DNA of 64,000 nt, taken from the NCBI GenBank assembly GCA_016217675.1, contig JACRHC010000010.1, forward strand, positions 1 to 64,000, written 5' to 3'. Below, in pieces: positions 34,695 to 44,029 of the stretch. The stretch's first letter is position 1. Each line of letters begins with the position of its first letter. Origin of the DNA: Nitrospirota bacterium (lineage in GTDB: Bacteria > Nitrospirota > Thermodesulfovibrionia > Thermodesulfovibrionales > UBA6898). The notes under the pieces were generated by a model. It had not been told where the DNA came from, did no database searches, and was given only the letters and a program-made list of their open reading frames with translations. The translations under genes and the position numbers were made by a program.

Positions 34695-34716
34695 GGAATA
34701 AAAAAGGAGGAGCAAA

Positions 34717-35157
34717 ATGGATAAAGTCATTATCGCTGTTGATCTGGGACATTTTAAAGCTTACAAGGTCACCAAGCAGGAGCATGAAAGTCCTAAAATC
34801 CAGCTCATCGAAAGCTATGATTCGGTAGAGGCCCATGGGAAATTGAGTGACAAACTGAGCGACACATCAGGCCGTTTCGCAATGGGAGGAGGGAAAAACG
34901 GGGCAGCAAAGGGATACGGAGAACCCCACAACATAGAGCTTGAAATGGAGAAGAAAGCCGCAAAGCTTATTTCGAATGACATCAATGCCATAATCAAAAA
35001 GGAAGGTTCGCCTAAATGGTACCTGGCAGCGAGCAAGATGATCAACAGCCAGATCCTTGAGAATCTTGACGCAGGAGTAAAGGCAAAACTTGACAAGAAC
35101 ATCATGTCCAATCTTACGAAGACCGATAAAGCAGACATCATGAAACACTTTGAATGA
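34717..35157 (+). CDS. Host-attachment-protein family (PF10116-like)
   Basis: A 146-residue soluble protein without a signal peptide. It starts VIIAVDLGHFKAYKV, has a central D-K-SDTSGRFAMGGG glycine stretch, and ends with KWYLAASKMINSQIL and KLDKNIMSNLTKTDKADI. The order matches the 'protein required for attachment to host cells' family, which despite the name is widespread in free-living bacteria and probably cytoplasmic. AAGGAGGAG precedes the ATG by six bases. It stands alone between two secreted-protein regions and ends just before a perfect palindrome. Confidence 0.8.
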   Translation: MDKVIIAVDLGHFKAYKVTKQEHESPKIQLIESYDSVEAHGKLSDKLSDTSGRFAMGGGKNGAAKGYGEPHNIELEMEKKAAKLISNDINAIIKKEGSPKWYLAASKMINSQILENLDAGVKAKLDKNIMSNLTKTDKADIMKHFE

Positions 35158-35182
35158 CAAGCCTTAACACGTTGAGTTTATT

Positions 35183-35218
35183 ACAGAGAAGGCATGCTAA
35201 ACAGCATGCCTTCTCTGT
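35183..35218. terminator. Perfect 16-bp palindrome between convergent genes
   Basis: ACAGAGAAGGCATGCT and its exact complement flank loop AAAC. It sits between the convergent ends of the host-attachment-like gene and the RCC1 giant. There is no strong T-run on either side, so it is a likely but atypical bidirectional terminator. Confidence 0.6.
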
Positions 35219-35237
35219 ATACTACGGTTGCGCAGGG

Positions 35238-38200
35238 CTACTTTTTTCGTATCCCTATGCTGAGCCTTGTCGTATTGTTTGAGATATTGCTGAGCGTTAT
35301 CACCTCGCTGTCAGGGCTCACGATAATCTGGTCCCCTTCTGAGGTCTCGAATACGCCCTCCCCTGCGGCACTGTATGTCCCGGTCATGACCGTCAGTCCC
35401 GACGTCAGGGTATAATTGCCTCTGCCGTCAAAGCTCAGCTCTTCTGTCGTTCCCTCTGCACCGATCTCACTAAGTTGATAGACGCCGGCGAGACCTGAAA
35501 GCACGGTCCTCTTCATGCCTATGCCAAAGATACTGCTATCCTCTGCCCCGGTGAGCGTAAATACGCTGCCGTCTTCCCTCACAAGGCCCTTATAACTGCC
35601 CCTGTCTGTTGTCATGCTCAGTTGTCCGTCAGTAATTGTGTATGAGATAGTATCAAGGTTGAGCGTAACAATCCCCTCTCCATAGAGCGCTGTCAGGTAT
35701 TCCCCGCTTAGGCTCTCAGGCCCATTCCCTGACTTCATGCCAACACCAACCATTCCGCTGTCAGGTTCGCTCCAGAGCAGCATCGTGCCGTCTGTTGTGC
35801 TATGTTCCTCTGTGAGTGACTCATCAGCCATATTCATCACTGCCTCTGACACCTCAATGCCGCTGTTTGTCAGCCCAATTTTCTGTATGCGATAGGTATC
35901 AAGGGCTTCCACTGCAGCAACCGGCGCCCCGGCAGGCTTGATCGTAAAGTTGGCGTCATTGATGTCATTGCCCTTGGCGGTTATCCCTGTGTAGACAAGT
36001 TCTACCTTCACCTTAGAGGCAAGCTTGTTGGCAGTAACCGTCGGCACTGTCCACTCATATGTTCCCGGGTTCGTCCCCGTAAACGATGTTATTAGCTTAT
36101 ACCCGGTTGCATCAATCTTGTAGTAAAGGTTCACCTTGGAGATCGGCTTGATGCTCGTGCCGGTTGTCCAGGTTATCGGATGCACTGTCCCTGAGTTCCA
36201 GCTCTCCCCTCCATTGGGAGAATTAAGCTTTATAACCTCCATCCTGAACACAGCATTCGAGGTGTCTGTTCCGACAAAACTGCCGACCGTATTATAGCCG
36301 GTAATCTTCAGCAGGCAGTTGGGCTTATTCGCCGTCTGTGGAGGCAGGGTCCACGGATAGCTATTGCCTGTGACATTGGTTGCAATAGTCTTCCATGCAG
36401 TCCCGTTATTGATGGAATATTGGAGAGTAAACTTTGTTGCCTCCGCAGGCGCTCCCCAGGTTATCTGATAGGTCGAGCCTGTTGTGATCTTCTCTCCACC
36501 GTTGGGGGTAAGAAGGGTGAGAGAGGTATAGGTTATGTCAGTCGTCGTGTATTTGAATGAATATGCCGCAGACATAGCAGTGCCGACGGCATCTTTAACA
36601 CCAGTCCCCACTGTAACTGTATACTGGGTTGCATTAGCCTGACCACCAAGCACAAATACTGCCTGACTCCCGGAACAAGATATCTTCTGCCACGACACAG
36701 CAGGACTTATTGTGACTGTCGATGGGGTCACTGTCGTACAGTCAATATCTTCGTTCCAGTTGATTGTGACCTGACTGTTAGGCGAAACGCCACTGTCATT
36801 ATCAGCAGGTGATGTGATTGAGACCACAGGAGGAGTTGTATCCACAGCAAAAGGATATGATAGTCCTATGCCCCCATTAAATAAATCACTCACCTCCAGA
36901 GCAGTTAGTGCTCGATTCCAAATTCCAACCTCGTCAATAGTGCCAAAAAAAGTAAGATCAGCATTGACTCGCCATCTACTGATATACAAAGGCTCTGAAG
37001 TAGCAGTAGGATTCATTAAGGTACACTGGCCAATCAGGCTGCCATTCTGATATAGCTTAGTCTGATCAGTTCCCGTTCCTTCATGAACAAATGTGATGTG
37101 ATGCCACGTATTAGATGTTATTGCAGGAGATGTATTTATGATACAAGGGTTGCCAGAACCTTCATTACTATAGATATGTATTACATCTCCAATTGTACCG
37201 TTTGAATTTAGAATCATTGCATAATGAGGCCAATGCGAAGCCGTACCGCCTTTTGAAATAATAGTATTCCAGCCAGCAGGTGCAAGATTTGTCGGATATA
37301 CCCATGCAGACAAGGTGAAGGCAGTAAAAGCGTCTATGCTTGCACTATGGGGTATTGTCACATAGTTTCCAGCACTAAATGATCTTGCATTGTTAAGCTT
37401 CCCTACTGTAATTACAGAACCCGTTACTGCGCCATTATTTGCGCCAATCGAGTCACTTACAGCCGTACCCGATGCTTCATCAAGTTTGTAATAGGAGACA
37501 AGCCCTGTCTCGAGTTGAGAGTAGGAATAATACAGAGCCTGTATCTCAGCTGCAGAAAGAGCAGTGTCATAGATTCTGACATCATCAATCAACCCGTTAA
37601 AATAATGGCCGGATGGATTCTCAAACTGTCTTCCGATAAAAGTTGACAGCGCAGATACTGTATCCCATGCAGTTATGATTGTCGATGTCTCAGTGCTCAA
37701 GTTACCGTCAACATACAATTTGATTGTCGAGTTCGGCTCCCAAGTAAAGCCAATGAAATGCCATTCATTGTGAGTAATCTCAGCACTTCTCAAATCTATG
37801 CTATTTTGCGAAAATTTTACACATGGCTTATAAGAACTCCCTTCAATGCAAATACCGAGAACTCGCCAGTGCGCATCCACGCTGGAATCAACAATTGATC
37901 TTAAATACCCCTGCCCTGCTGAAGATAAACCATCGGGTAGTTTTATCCAGGCAAAAATTGATTTTGGAGTATTTGTTTTTAAAGTTGTTACAGTACTTAT
38001 ATCAATTTGATCATCAACCGCATCAAAATTTGCGGCCTGAGCAATGTTTCCTGCTACATAGGTTAATCCACCGGCAGAAATCCCGTGATTGGCATTTCCG
38101 CTCATGTCATTTGAGTTATTATCTAATGGATAATAAGCCACCAGGCCACCGGTTTGGGCTGCCTGGACAGTTCCTGAAACTTGTGCATTGCCTGAGGTTA

Positions 38201-41200
38201 GCCCTGCCTTCGCTGCAGAGAGCGAAATTGCGACTGTACCTGTATTATTAGGTGTCCATGTATTTGCATAAACCCCATCATTTGCAGCTCCGTCGCCATG
38301 CGTCCCGTCATCGTAAAGAGTGATGCCGGTATCACCATTATTAAATGATGCATTAACTGCCGCACCCGTGACAGAGTTTGTGCAGTTGTCCTTCACATTG
38401 GCAGACACCGCTGTCGAGCTTCCCTGCGTGGCAGCAAATCCAGTTGTGGGCGTTGTTATGGTCACTGAGAGGGCTGAAGGGGTACAAGCCACACTTGGCG
38501 TATACGGCCCTGCTTCTATCCCACCTGATGAGTAGTTGCCATTTGAGTCTTTGGCGAAGATTTTATAATAATATGCCGTTCCATTTGTCAGGCCAGTATC
38601 TGTAAAGGGCTGTACGCTCCCAACATACCGAACAGTGCTTGTGCCAATCGTATTGCCTGCCGTATATGCAGCACCTTCCGACGGGGTATCGGTTACTGCA
38701 GAGCCTGTTTTTCTCAAAATAACAACCTGACTAAAATCAGATACAGGATTTGTCCAGTTCAGGACGACCTGCGTATTCCCGGGAGTTCCGCTAAAACCTG
38801 TCGTATTTGCAGGTGACAGGTTGTCAATGGTCACTGTTGCGCTACTCGTGTCGCTGTATGTTTTCGCATTCGTGCTCGTAATTGAGGTGACCGTTCCTGT
38901 TACGGCATAGGCCGTCCCCGGAGGCACAGGCATATTCGCATGTGTTTTGGGCGTAACACAGCCATAGTATGGTGTCAGTGTTGTATTTGCAGTAATGTTT
39001 GTGCCGAGCGTAATCGCAACGGTGTCAGACAAAGGATTCGCTACAAACCCATACTCTGTCCCCGTGCAGTTTGACCCGGACCAGATGCCTACTCGCGACA
39101 GGCCGCTTGACGTTCCTGCTGCCAATAATACGGTTAAGCCTGTGACAGTATCTGTGCCGGATGAAGTCTGAAGAGTAAACGCATCGAGCGGAGTTACAGA
39201 CCCGCTGGGTGCAATAGTAGCATTTGAAGGGTCTGTGCCATTGCCGATGGCCGTGGTTGTTATCGCAGCGCTATAGTTGAGCGTGAATGTCGTACTGCTA
39301 CAGTTATTGCTCCCTGCGCACCAGTTGGTGCTATCACATGCTTCTATGGTCAATATATTCGCACCCGGTGAAAGCGTGAGAGGAATACTCCAGTTTGCAG
39401 TGTTTCCTCCTGTAGTCGTATCGTTATTGGCCCTTGTACCGTTGATCTTTACCGAGCTTACACCATTGTTTCCTCTGCCGGAGCCATCACTTGCCGTCCC
39501 TGAGAGTGTCACATTTGCTGTAGACACTGTCTGGCCATTTGTATGACTCGTAACTGTTTTTGCAGGCGCATCGCCGTCAGGCGTATAGTTAAGCGTAAAT
39601 GGGGACAGGGTTGTTGCATTATGATTAGGGCTGTTGTCATATGCGACAATTGAAAATACATTTGAGCCGACACTAAGTGTCGATGATTTACTCCAATTCG
39701 CAGTCCCACTGCCTGATGCCGTATCATTCGCAGCCCTCAGACTATTTACCGTAACCTGCTGTATGCCGCTGTTGCCCGTGCCGGAATCTGTGGCAGTTCC
39801 GAAAATACTGATACACGGCAAGGTAACTATAGCATTGTTAGTATGGCTCGTAACAGCAACTACAGGCGGAGTAGTATCTGTTGGATTATAGTTCAGTGTA
39901 ATCGTCTGTGAAGTCTGATTGTGGTTTGCACTGTTGTCCAGAGCAACAACCGTAAATGCATTGGATCCAGAATTAAGTGTTAATGGAATAGACCAATTTG
40001 CAGTGCCGCTGCCTGCGACGGTATCGTTCATGGCCCGACTGCCGTTGACCGTGACCTGACCTATCCCACTGTCACCCCTTCCAGTGTCAGTTGCTGTTCC
40101 TGAAAGAACAATGGTGGTATTCGATACATTACCATTGTTTGAATGGCTTATTATATTGAGCGTTGGCTGAATACTGTCGCTGACTGTGTTATTAGATTTC
40201 AGAGCAAGGCAGTGGCTCTTACCTGCTTCAATTGCTAAAACACCTGTCAGGTTTAATACTTGCACCGGTGCGCTTTTACCAGCCAGCGTATTGTCCCCCA
40301 ACTGGCCATTACTATTTAGTCCCCATGCCCAGACCGTACCGTCTGATTTCAATGCAAGCGAATGATATGAACCACCTGCTATTGCTACAACACCTGTCAG
40401 GTTCAATACTTGTGTAGGTATATTCTTATTAACCGTTGTATTGTCACCTAACTGGCCAGAACCATTTAGGCCCCATGCCCAGACCGTACCATCTGATTTC
40501 AATGCAAGCGAATGATATAAACCACCTGCTATTGCAATAATGCCTGTCAGGTTTGATACCTGTACCGGTGTAATCCGATCAACATTAGTATTATCACCAA
40601 GTTGCCCATGATAGTTGTATCCCCATGTCCAGACCGTACCGTCTGATTTCAATGCAAGCGAATGACTACCACCTCCCGTTATTGCAACAACACCTGTCAG
40701 GTTCAATACCTGTACCGGGGTGTGCTTATCAACCGCTGTATTGTCACCAAGTTGCCCATAAAGGTTGTCTCCCCATGCCCAGACCGTACCATCTGATTTC
40801 AATGCAAGCGAATGACTACCACCTCCCGTTATTGCAACAACACCTGTCAGGTTCAATACTTGGACCGGCGTTCTTTTGCTAACCGTACTATTGTCACCTA
40901 ACTGGCCAGCAGCATCGGAACCCCATGCCCAGACCGTACCATCTGATTTCAATGCAAGCGAATGTCTACCACCTCCCGTTACTGCAACAACACCTGTCAG
41001 GTTCAATACCTGTACAGGTGTAATCCGATCAACATTAGTATTATCACCAAGTTGCCCATGATAGTTGTATCCCCATGCCCAGACTCTACTCTGCTCAGGA
41101 GTAAGCACAACTCTGTCAACCCACCCAGCATCACTTCCAGAGCTTCCCGGCAATTCCTTTGCATATTCCCACATCAGAGTATGAGTACCTACAGGAATTG

Positions 41201-42779
41201 CAAAGGACTTCTGCTGCCAGTCAACCACGCCGCTGATGCTGCCTGCCTGTTCCTGCCCATCAATATAGAACCGGAGAATTCCGCCGTCAACCAAAGAAGA
41301 AACCTTCCAATAGAAAGAAAGCGTGCCAGGACCGGCGACTTCAGTCTTCATCCATGAGGTACTTCCTTCAAGAAGCGTACTGCCGCTCTGTGCAGCATCA
41401 ACACCGTCGGACGTCACTGTTGCCTGTGAAAACCATCCGTTTGTTGTATAAGTGCCATGGTTAGGCGAATACGCACTGCCAGTCCTCCATAAGAGATTGG
41501 TGTTATCAACAGCCTGTCCTAATAATGTTTGGTCAGGATAGCGGACTGCACAGCCGTTCGAGCTCCGAACAGGATCAGACATTCTGCATGAACCTGCAGT
41601 TGCGTAAACGTCATAATAATAGGTTCTACCGTCACTCCTGCCTGTTATGTTGATGGATGTGCCAGTGGAGACCCGCGGCAGCATTCTCCAGTTTACCTGG
41701 TTGCCATTTTCATATTCGTATTCAATCAGATCGTAATATAAAGCACCTGCCACTGGTGACCATGAAACCGTATAACTGCCGTCGCTGTCAGTTGACGGGA
41801 CTGAAATGCCTGTAACAGGCGTCGTCGTACAGGTAATGCTTCCCGGTGTGAGCGTAGACAACATATCGTAGAAATTGATATATTTCCGCTGCAGTTCTTT
41901 TGAAGATACAACGAAATAATACTTACCTGCTGCGTCTATCTGATATGAAACTGTACGCCTGTTTGAGGCAGTTGTAAGAGCATACGGCAACATATCACAA
42001 TTCAAAACCGTACAGTTTCTAAACAAGCCTGACTCCAGCCCGCCTAATTCATCAAAAAACTCAATCTGAACGGCTAATGTTGAACCAATATCTGAAGAGG
42101 TTGCATTGAAAACATACCAGTCATAATCGTCGCTCTGGATCAATCCCTTTAGCAAGCCCAATTGCAATGTTTTTGCTTCTGAATAGCTGTCATTATCTTC
42201 ATAAATATCATCGGGGAAAATCTCTACTGTCAAATATGCGGTAGCACTTGAATAATCAAAGAGGCTGAGAGGCTTATCTACTACAACTTCAGCATAAAAT
42301 TGCAGCGTGCCTGATCCGTATGTAAAATAGTATTCTTTCGTCCAAAGCGTGAATGACTCAGAAACAGAACCTGTGGCGGGTACAGTCAGTTCAATCTCTG
42401 CAATGCTTGTTGCATACGGCGTAGTATCCGTCCCGCGATACCAGTCACAGAGAACATTATTGTCTGTTAATACTTCTCTCTCTTTCAGCCGGATCTTATA
42501 CGTCTGCCCCCTAAGATTTGGGCCAACACTTTCAGGAGTAAACGAGACTGTCACAGTAAACTTATCGTTTCTATCCGCAGAAATTGCCTCATTGGGACCT
42601 GTCAACGTGACAGTAATGCTATCCTGAACACCAGTTACAGTTTTGTATGTAGGATATGATGGAGCAGATTCCGAAAATGGCGGATTGATAAAAGTACAAA
42701 TAAGCAGGAAGATAGCTAAAGTAGGGGCACAACCCAATTGTTTCATGGCTCTACAAATAATGTCGTTCATCCAACTCAT
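35238..42779 (-). CDS. About 2513-residue secreted RCC1/Ig-like/LamG protein
   Basis: The ATG at 42779 has AGGAGGGG upstream and precedes the signal peptide (AIFLLICTFINPPFS); the frame is open to 42815 without a better site. Approximate order: a beta domain (45-195); a PPC-like domain (YEDNDSYSEAKTL, DWYVFN) 195-320; FN3-like and lectin-like parts; six to seven RCC1 repeats (VWAWGxNxxGQLGDNT) 560-865; four Ig-like repeats of the TSHTNxxxVxxxxxxxxGTATD type 880-1190; FN3; a choice-of-anchor-X-like domain (LYDDGTHGDGAANDGVY); two LamG domains 1545-1755 and 1760-1975; a Big_5-type domain; two KRE9-like PNGGE domains 2085-2275; and a beta C-terminus. It is an extracellular adhesin-like protein with no recognised anchor. 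A (CTGA)9 tract lies 128 bases upstream. Confidence 0.85.
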   Translation of the reverse strand: MSWMNDIICRAMKQLGCAPTLAIFLLICTFINPPFSESAPSYPTYKTVTGVQDSITVTLTGPNEAISADRNDKFTVTVSFTPESVGPNLRGQTYKIRLKEREVLTDNNVLCDWYRGTDTTPYATSIAEIELTVPATGSVSESFTLWTKEYYFTYGSGTLQFYAEVVVDKPLSLFDYSSATAYLTVEIFPDDIYEDNDSYSEAKTLQLGLLKGLIQSDDYDWYVFNATSSDIGSTLAVQIEFFDELGGLESGLFRNCTVLNCDMLPYALTTASNRRTVSYQIDAAGKYYFVVSSKELQRKYINFYDMLSTLTPGSITCTTTPVTGISVPSTDSDGSYTVSWSPVAGALYYDLIEYEYENGNQVNWRMLPRVSTGTSINITGRSDGRTYYYDVYATAGSCRMSDPVRSSNGCAVRYPDQTLLGQAVDNTNLLWRTGSAYSPNHGTYTTNGWFSQATVTSDGVDAAQSGSTLLEGSTSWMKTEVAGPGTLSFYWKVSSLVDGGILRFYIDGQEQAGSISGVVDWQQKSFAIPVGTHTLMWEYAKELPGSSGSDAGWVDRVVLTPEQSRVWAWGYNYHGQLGDNTNVDRITPVQVLNLTGVVAVTGGGRHSLALKSDGTVWAWGSDAAGQLGDNSTVSKRTPVQVLNLTGVVAITGGGSHSLALKSDGTVWAWGDNLYGQLGDNTAVDKHTPVQVLNLTGVVAITGGGSHSLALKSDGTVWTWGYNYHGQLGDNTNVDRITPVQVSNLTGIIAIAGGLYHSLALKSDGTVWAWGLNGSGQLGDNTTVNKNIPTQVLNLTGVVAIAGGSYHSLALKSDGTVWAWGLNSNGQLGDNTLAGKSAPVQVLNLTGVLAIEAGKSHCLALKSNNTVSDSIQPTLNIISHSNNGNVSNTTIVLSGTATDTGRGDSGIGQVTVNGSRAMNDTVAGSGTANWSIPLTLNSGSNAFTVVALDNSANHNQTSQTITLNYNPTDTTPPVVAVTSHTNNAIVTLPCISIFGTATDSGTGNSGIQQVTVNSLRAANDTASGSGTANWSKSSTLSVGSNVFSIVAYDNSPNHNATTLSPFTLNYTPDGDAPAKTVTSHTNGQTVSTANVTLSGTASDGSGRGNNGVSSVKINGTRANNDTTTGGNTANWSIPLTLSPGANILTIEACDSTNWCAGSNNCSSTTFTLNYSAAITTTAIGNGTDPSNATIAPSGSVTPLDAFTLQTSSGTDTVTGLTVLLAAGTSSGLSRVGIWSGSNCTGTEYGFVANPLSDTVAITLGTNITANTTLTPYYGCVTPKTHANMPVPPGTAYAVTGTVTSITSTNAKTYSDTSSATVTIDNLSPANTTGFSGTPGNTQVVLNWTNPVSDFSQVVILRKTGSAVTDTPSEGAAYTAGNTIGTSTVRYVGSVQPFTDTGLTNGTAYYYKIFAKDSNGNYSSGGIEAGPYTPSVACTPSALSVTITTPTTGFAATQGSSTAVSANVKDNCTNSVTGAAVNASFNNGDTGITLYDDGTHGDGAANDGVYANTWTPNNTGTVAISLSAAKAGLTSGNAQVSGTVQAAQTGGLVAYYPLDNNSNDMSGNANHGISAGGLTYVAGNIAQAANFDAVDDQIDISTVTTLKTNTPKSIFAWIKLPDGLSSAGQGYLRSIVDSSVDAHWRVLGICIEGSSYKPCVKFSQNSIDLRSAEITHNEWHFIGFTWEPNSTIKLYVDGNLSTETSTIITAWDTVSALSTFIGRQFENPSGHYFNGLIDDVRIYDTALSAAEIQALYYSYSQLETGLVSYYKLDEASGTAVSDSIGANNGAVTGSVITVGKLNNARSFSAGNYVTIPHSASIDAFTAFTLSAWVYPTNLAPAGWNTIISKGGTASHWPHYAMILNSNGTIGDVIHIYSNEGSGNPCIINTSPAITSNTWHHITFVHEGTGTDQTKLYQNGSLIGQCTLMNPTATSEPLYISRWRVNADLTFFGTIDEVGIWNRALTALEVSDLFNGGIGLSYPFAVDTTPPVVSITSPADNDSGVSPNSQVTINWNEDIDCTTVTPSTVTISPAVSWQKISCSGSQAVFVLGGQANATQYTVTVGTGVKDAVGTAMSAAYSFKYTTTDITYTSLTLLTPNGGEKITTGSTYQITWGAPAEATKFTLQYSINNGTAWKTIATNVTGNSYPWTLPPQTANKPNCLLKITGYNTVGSFVGTDTSNAVFRMEVIKLNSPNGGESWNSGTVHPITWTTGTSIKPISKVNLYYKIDATGYKLITSFTGTNPGTYEWTVPTVTANKLASKVKVELVYTGITAKGNDINDANFTIKPAGAPVAAVEALDTYRIQKIGLTNSGIEVSEAVMNMADESLTEEHSTTDGTMLLWSEPDSGMVGVGMKSGNGPESLSGEYLTALYGEGIVTLNLDTISYTITDGQLSMTTDRGSYKGLVREDGSVFTLTGAEDSSIFGIGMKRTVLSGLAGVYQLSEIGAEGTTEELSFDGRGNYTLTSGLTVMTGTYSAAGEGVFETSEGDQIIVSPDSEVITLSNISNNTTRLSIGIRKK
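40190..41090 (-). repeat. 150-bp tandem RCC1-coding repeats
   Basis: The string AGACCGTACC recurs at 40331, 40481, 40631, 40781 and 40931, exactly 150 bases apart, and a variant stands at 41081. Each unit encodes one 50-residue RCC1 blade. Near identity at silent sites indicates recent duplication or gene conversion within the giant gene. Confidence 0.92.
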
Positions 42780-42906
42780 TCTCGCCCCTCCTGAGGACCA
42801 AAATTGAAAATACATGACCAGTCCCTGCGCATCGGTTGATGTTCAGAGATGGAATAAAAAGTATGATTGAGTTTTTCGGAAAGAACTTCTTTATAAGGCT
42901 GGAATA

Positions 42907-42943
42907 CTGACTGACTGACTGACTGACTGACTGACTGACTGAC
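42907..42943. repeat. (CTGA)9 tetranucleotide tract
   Basis: Nine perfect CTGA copies (36 bases plus one). The tract lies 128 bases upstream of the start of the RCC1 giant, outside any supported gene. On the minus strand it reads TCAG and contains no stop, while on the plus strand it stops all frames. Confidence 0.95.
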
Positions 42944-43058
42944 GCAAGGGCTGTGCCAGCATCTGCACCCTCACTTCACCCATCCCCATGAGCCCCTCCC
43001 TATCCCGTATTCGAGCCTGACTACTTACGTAAAGAATACTCAAAACTATTCTTACTTG

Positions 43059-43165
43059 CAAGAAAAATCAGCAGGGTTACCACCCCGGCCTGGGGCCGTA
43101 TCTCCTGAAATCAGGCGGGGAGCCTGAAACCTGCTCCCAGTCTTCAAGGCTTATCCTTATTCGTG
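43059..43165. repeat. Dispersed repeat, copy 1
   Basis: Runs from a TGCAAGAAAAATCAGCAGGG motif through CACCCCGGCCTG and CTCCTGAAATCAGGCGGGGA to CTTATTCG. The same series recurs at about 47184-47465, where a MITE splits it. Parts recur at 45047-45150. The copies border the small toxin-antitoxin-like modules. Confidence 0.6.
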
Positions 43166-43217
43166 GCGTATGCCTTTGCCTGCGTCCCCTGTCTTCAATC
43201 TTTCCCATCTTTTCAGC
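43162..43217 (-). pseudogene. 3'-end remnant of the small partner gene at 46355
   Basis: These 56 bases match 46361-46415, the C-terminal codons of the 64-residue protein (LKRWERLKxGDAGK), with one extra base that shifts the frame. No upstream part of the gene is present. It is a leftover from duplication or deletion. Confidence 0.65.
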
Positions 43218-43285
43218 AAGAGAAAGTTTTCAGTATACAGTTCTTAGTTTCCAGACCAGAACCGAAAACGTTAAACTGTTCTTTC

Positions 43286-43609
43286 TCATTTCTTCTTAAT
43301 AGAACTTTTCCCTATTTTTCTCTGAGCGAGCCAGTTCCTGAACGACTCCTGACTCTCTCCTGAGGGACGGCCCAAAATCAGACCTTCGATGTTGATGTCT
43401 TCGTCAATATCCTCCCAGTGAATACCGTGCCCTCTACCGATAAGTCGTAAGTTATTTCGCTCCACACGGGTCGCATGTAACAAACGAGGGAACCATTCAA
43501 GAGGGACAGAAATGGTCCGGCCATCGCTCAGGTCAACACTCAAAGTATTCTCAGACACCTTTACGGATTCAGCCGTTGGCTCACTAATCTCTATGACCGA
43601 AGTAGTCAT
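43286..43609 (-). CDS. DUF2442 protein
   Basis: From the ATG at 43609 (GGAGG seven bases upstream) the product has 107 residues. The core LSVDLSDGRTISVPLEWFPRL, then IHWEDIDEDINIEGLILG, is the DUF2442 signature, followed by a basic tail ending KSSIKKK. DUF2442 genes usually follow a DUF4160 gene, as here. The pair has the size and coupling of a toxin-antitoxin system, but its activity is not established. The start lies inside the 3' end of the frameshifted DUF4160 gene. Confidence 0.82.
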   Translation of the reverse strand: MTTSVIEISEPTAESVKVSENTLSVDLSDGRTISVPLEWFPRLLHATRVERNNLRLIGRGHGIHWEDIDEDINIEGLILGRPSGESQESFRNWLAQRKIGKSSIKKK

Positions 43610-43825
43610 GCCATGCCTCCAATAATCTCTTCTGATTTGCACTCACAAGTTTATGTATTCTAACAATTTCGACCCATCAAAGCCCCCACTCGTTTGCAGC
43701 CTTACAGGATCAAGCCAGAACTTTGCAATATTATCATCCCGCTCCACATGAGTATGGGCCGGTTCATTCCTGTCTCCCGCATAAAAGAAAAAACGATATG
43801 CCCCTGATTTCAGAACAGTAGGCAT
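43584..43825 (-). pseudogene. DUF4160 gene broken by a one-base frameshift
   Basis: The frame from the ATG at 43825 encodes MPTVLKSGAYRFFFYAGDRNE and AHTHVERDD, the DUF4160 N-terminus, but stops after 60 residues. Continuing in the next frame from about 43660 gives VRIHKLVSANQKRLLEAWHDYF and a stop at 43584-43586, which is the normal DUF4160 C-terminus. One missing base near 43661 (in GTCGAAATTGTTAG) explains it. The restored protein would have about 80 residues, the family length, and would overlap the DUF2442 start, as usual for the pair. Mutation or assembly error are both possible. Confidence 0.82.
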
Positions 43826-44017
43826 CAGGCAACCCGTAACGTCATCATCACACTCCCCGAAACCGGCACACCGCCTTTGTCATTCAGCTTCTCCATCTCA
43901 GGAGGATAAACCCTGCCGTGCCGGGAGGTTATGAAGATCCATCACATTCGGCACAGCCTGTGCCAGAGCGGGGAGAAGCAAAAACGTCACGACCAACACC
44001 ATCAATATCTTCTTCAT
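43825..44017 (-). pseudogene. Truncated, frameshifted signal-peptide protein remnant
   Basis: AAGGAGG and an ATG at 44017 start MKKILMVLVVTFLLLPALAQA, a clean signal peptide, but the frame stops at 43898 after 39 residues. In another frame the stretch KLNDKGGVPVSGSVMMTL follows and ends in a TGATG overlap with the DUF4160 start at 43825. The same peptide series is found in frame in the 53-residue ORF at 44598-44759. It is a decayed fragment of a secreted protein whose remaining start may still drive the genes behind it. Confidence 0.7.
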
Positions 44018-44029
44018 CTATCTACCTCC

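Larger units (their letters stand above)
34216..34716. other. Intergenic region between divergent units
   Basis: About 500 bases hold the upstream region of the secreted block, a possible 19-residue leader ORF, one repeat element with flanking direct repeats, and the promoter of the host-attachment-like gene. No riboswitch was recognised. Confidence 0.6.
42780..43285. other. Upstream region of the RCC1 giant and edge of the accessory patch
   Basis: Holds a (CTGA)9 tract, an imperfect inverted repeat near 43028-43055 (GTAAaGAATA against TATTCTTAC), one copy of a dispersed repeat and a gene remnant at 43162-43217. No intact gene was seen. Confidence 0.6.

Noticed and set aside
40190-41090. Regular 150-bp repeats as a CRISPR-like array
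   Set aside because: The units are protein-coding RCC1 blades without short repeat/variable spacer alternation.
10255-42779. PEP-CTERM/exosortase, LPXTG or autotransporter anchoring of the giant proteins
   Set aside because: No C-terminal PEP, LPxTG or beta-barrel ending was seen in any of them.
11121-42779. Many plus-strand ORFs of 60-240 codons opposite the giant genes
   Set aside because: They are antisense shadows of repetitive coding DNA, without ribosome sites or recognisable domains.
42907-42943. (CTGA)9 as a coding repeat for translational phase switching
   Set aside because: No supported reading frame crosses the tract, so only a transcriptional effect is considered.
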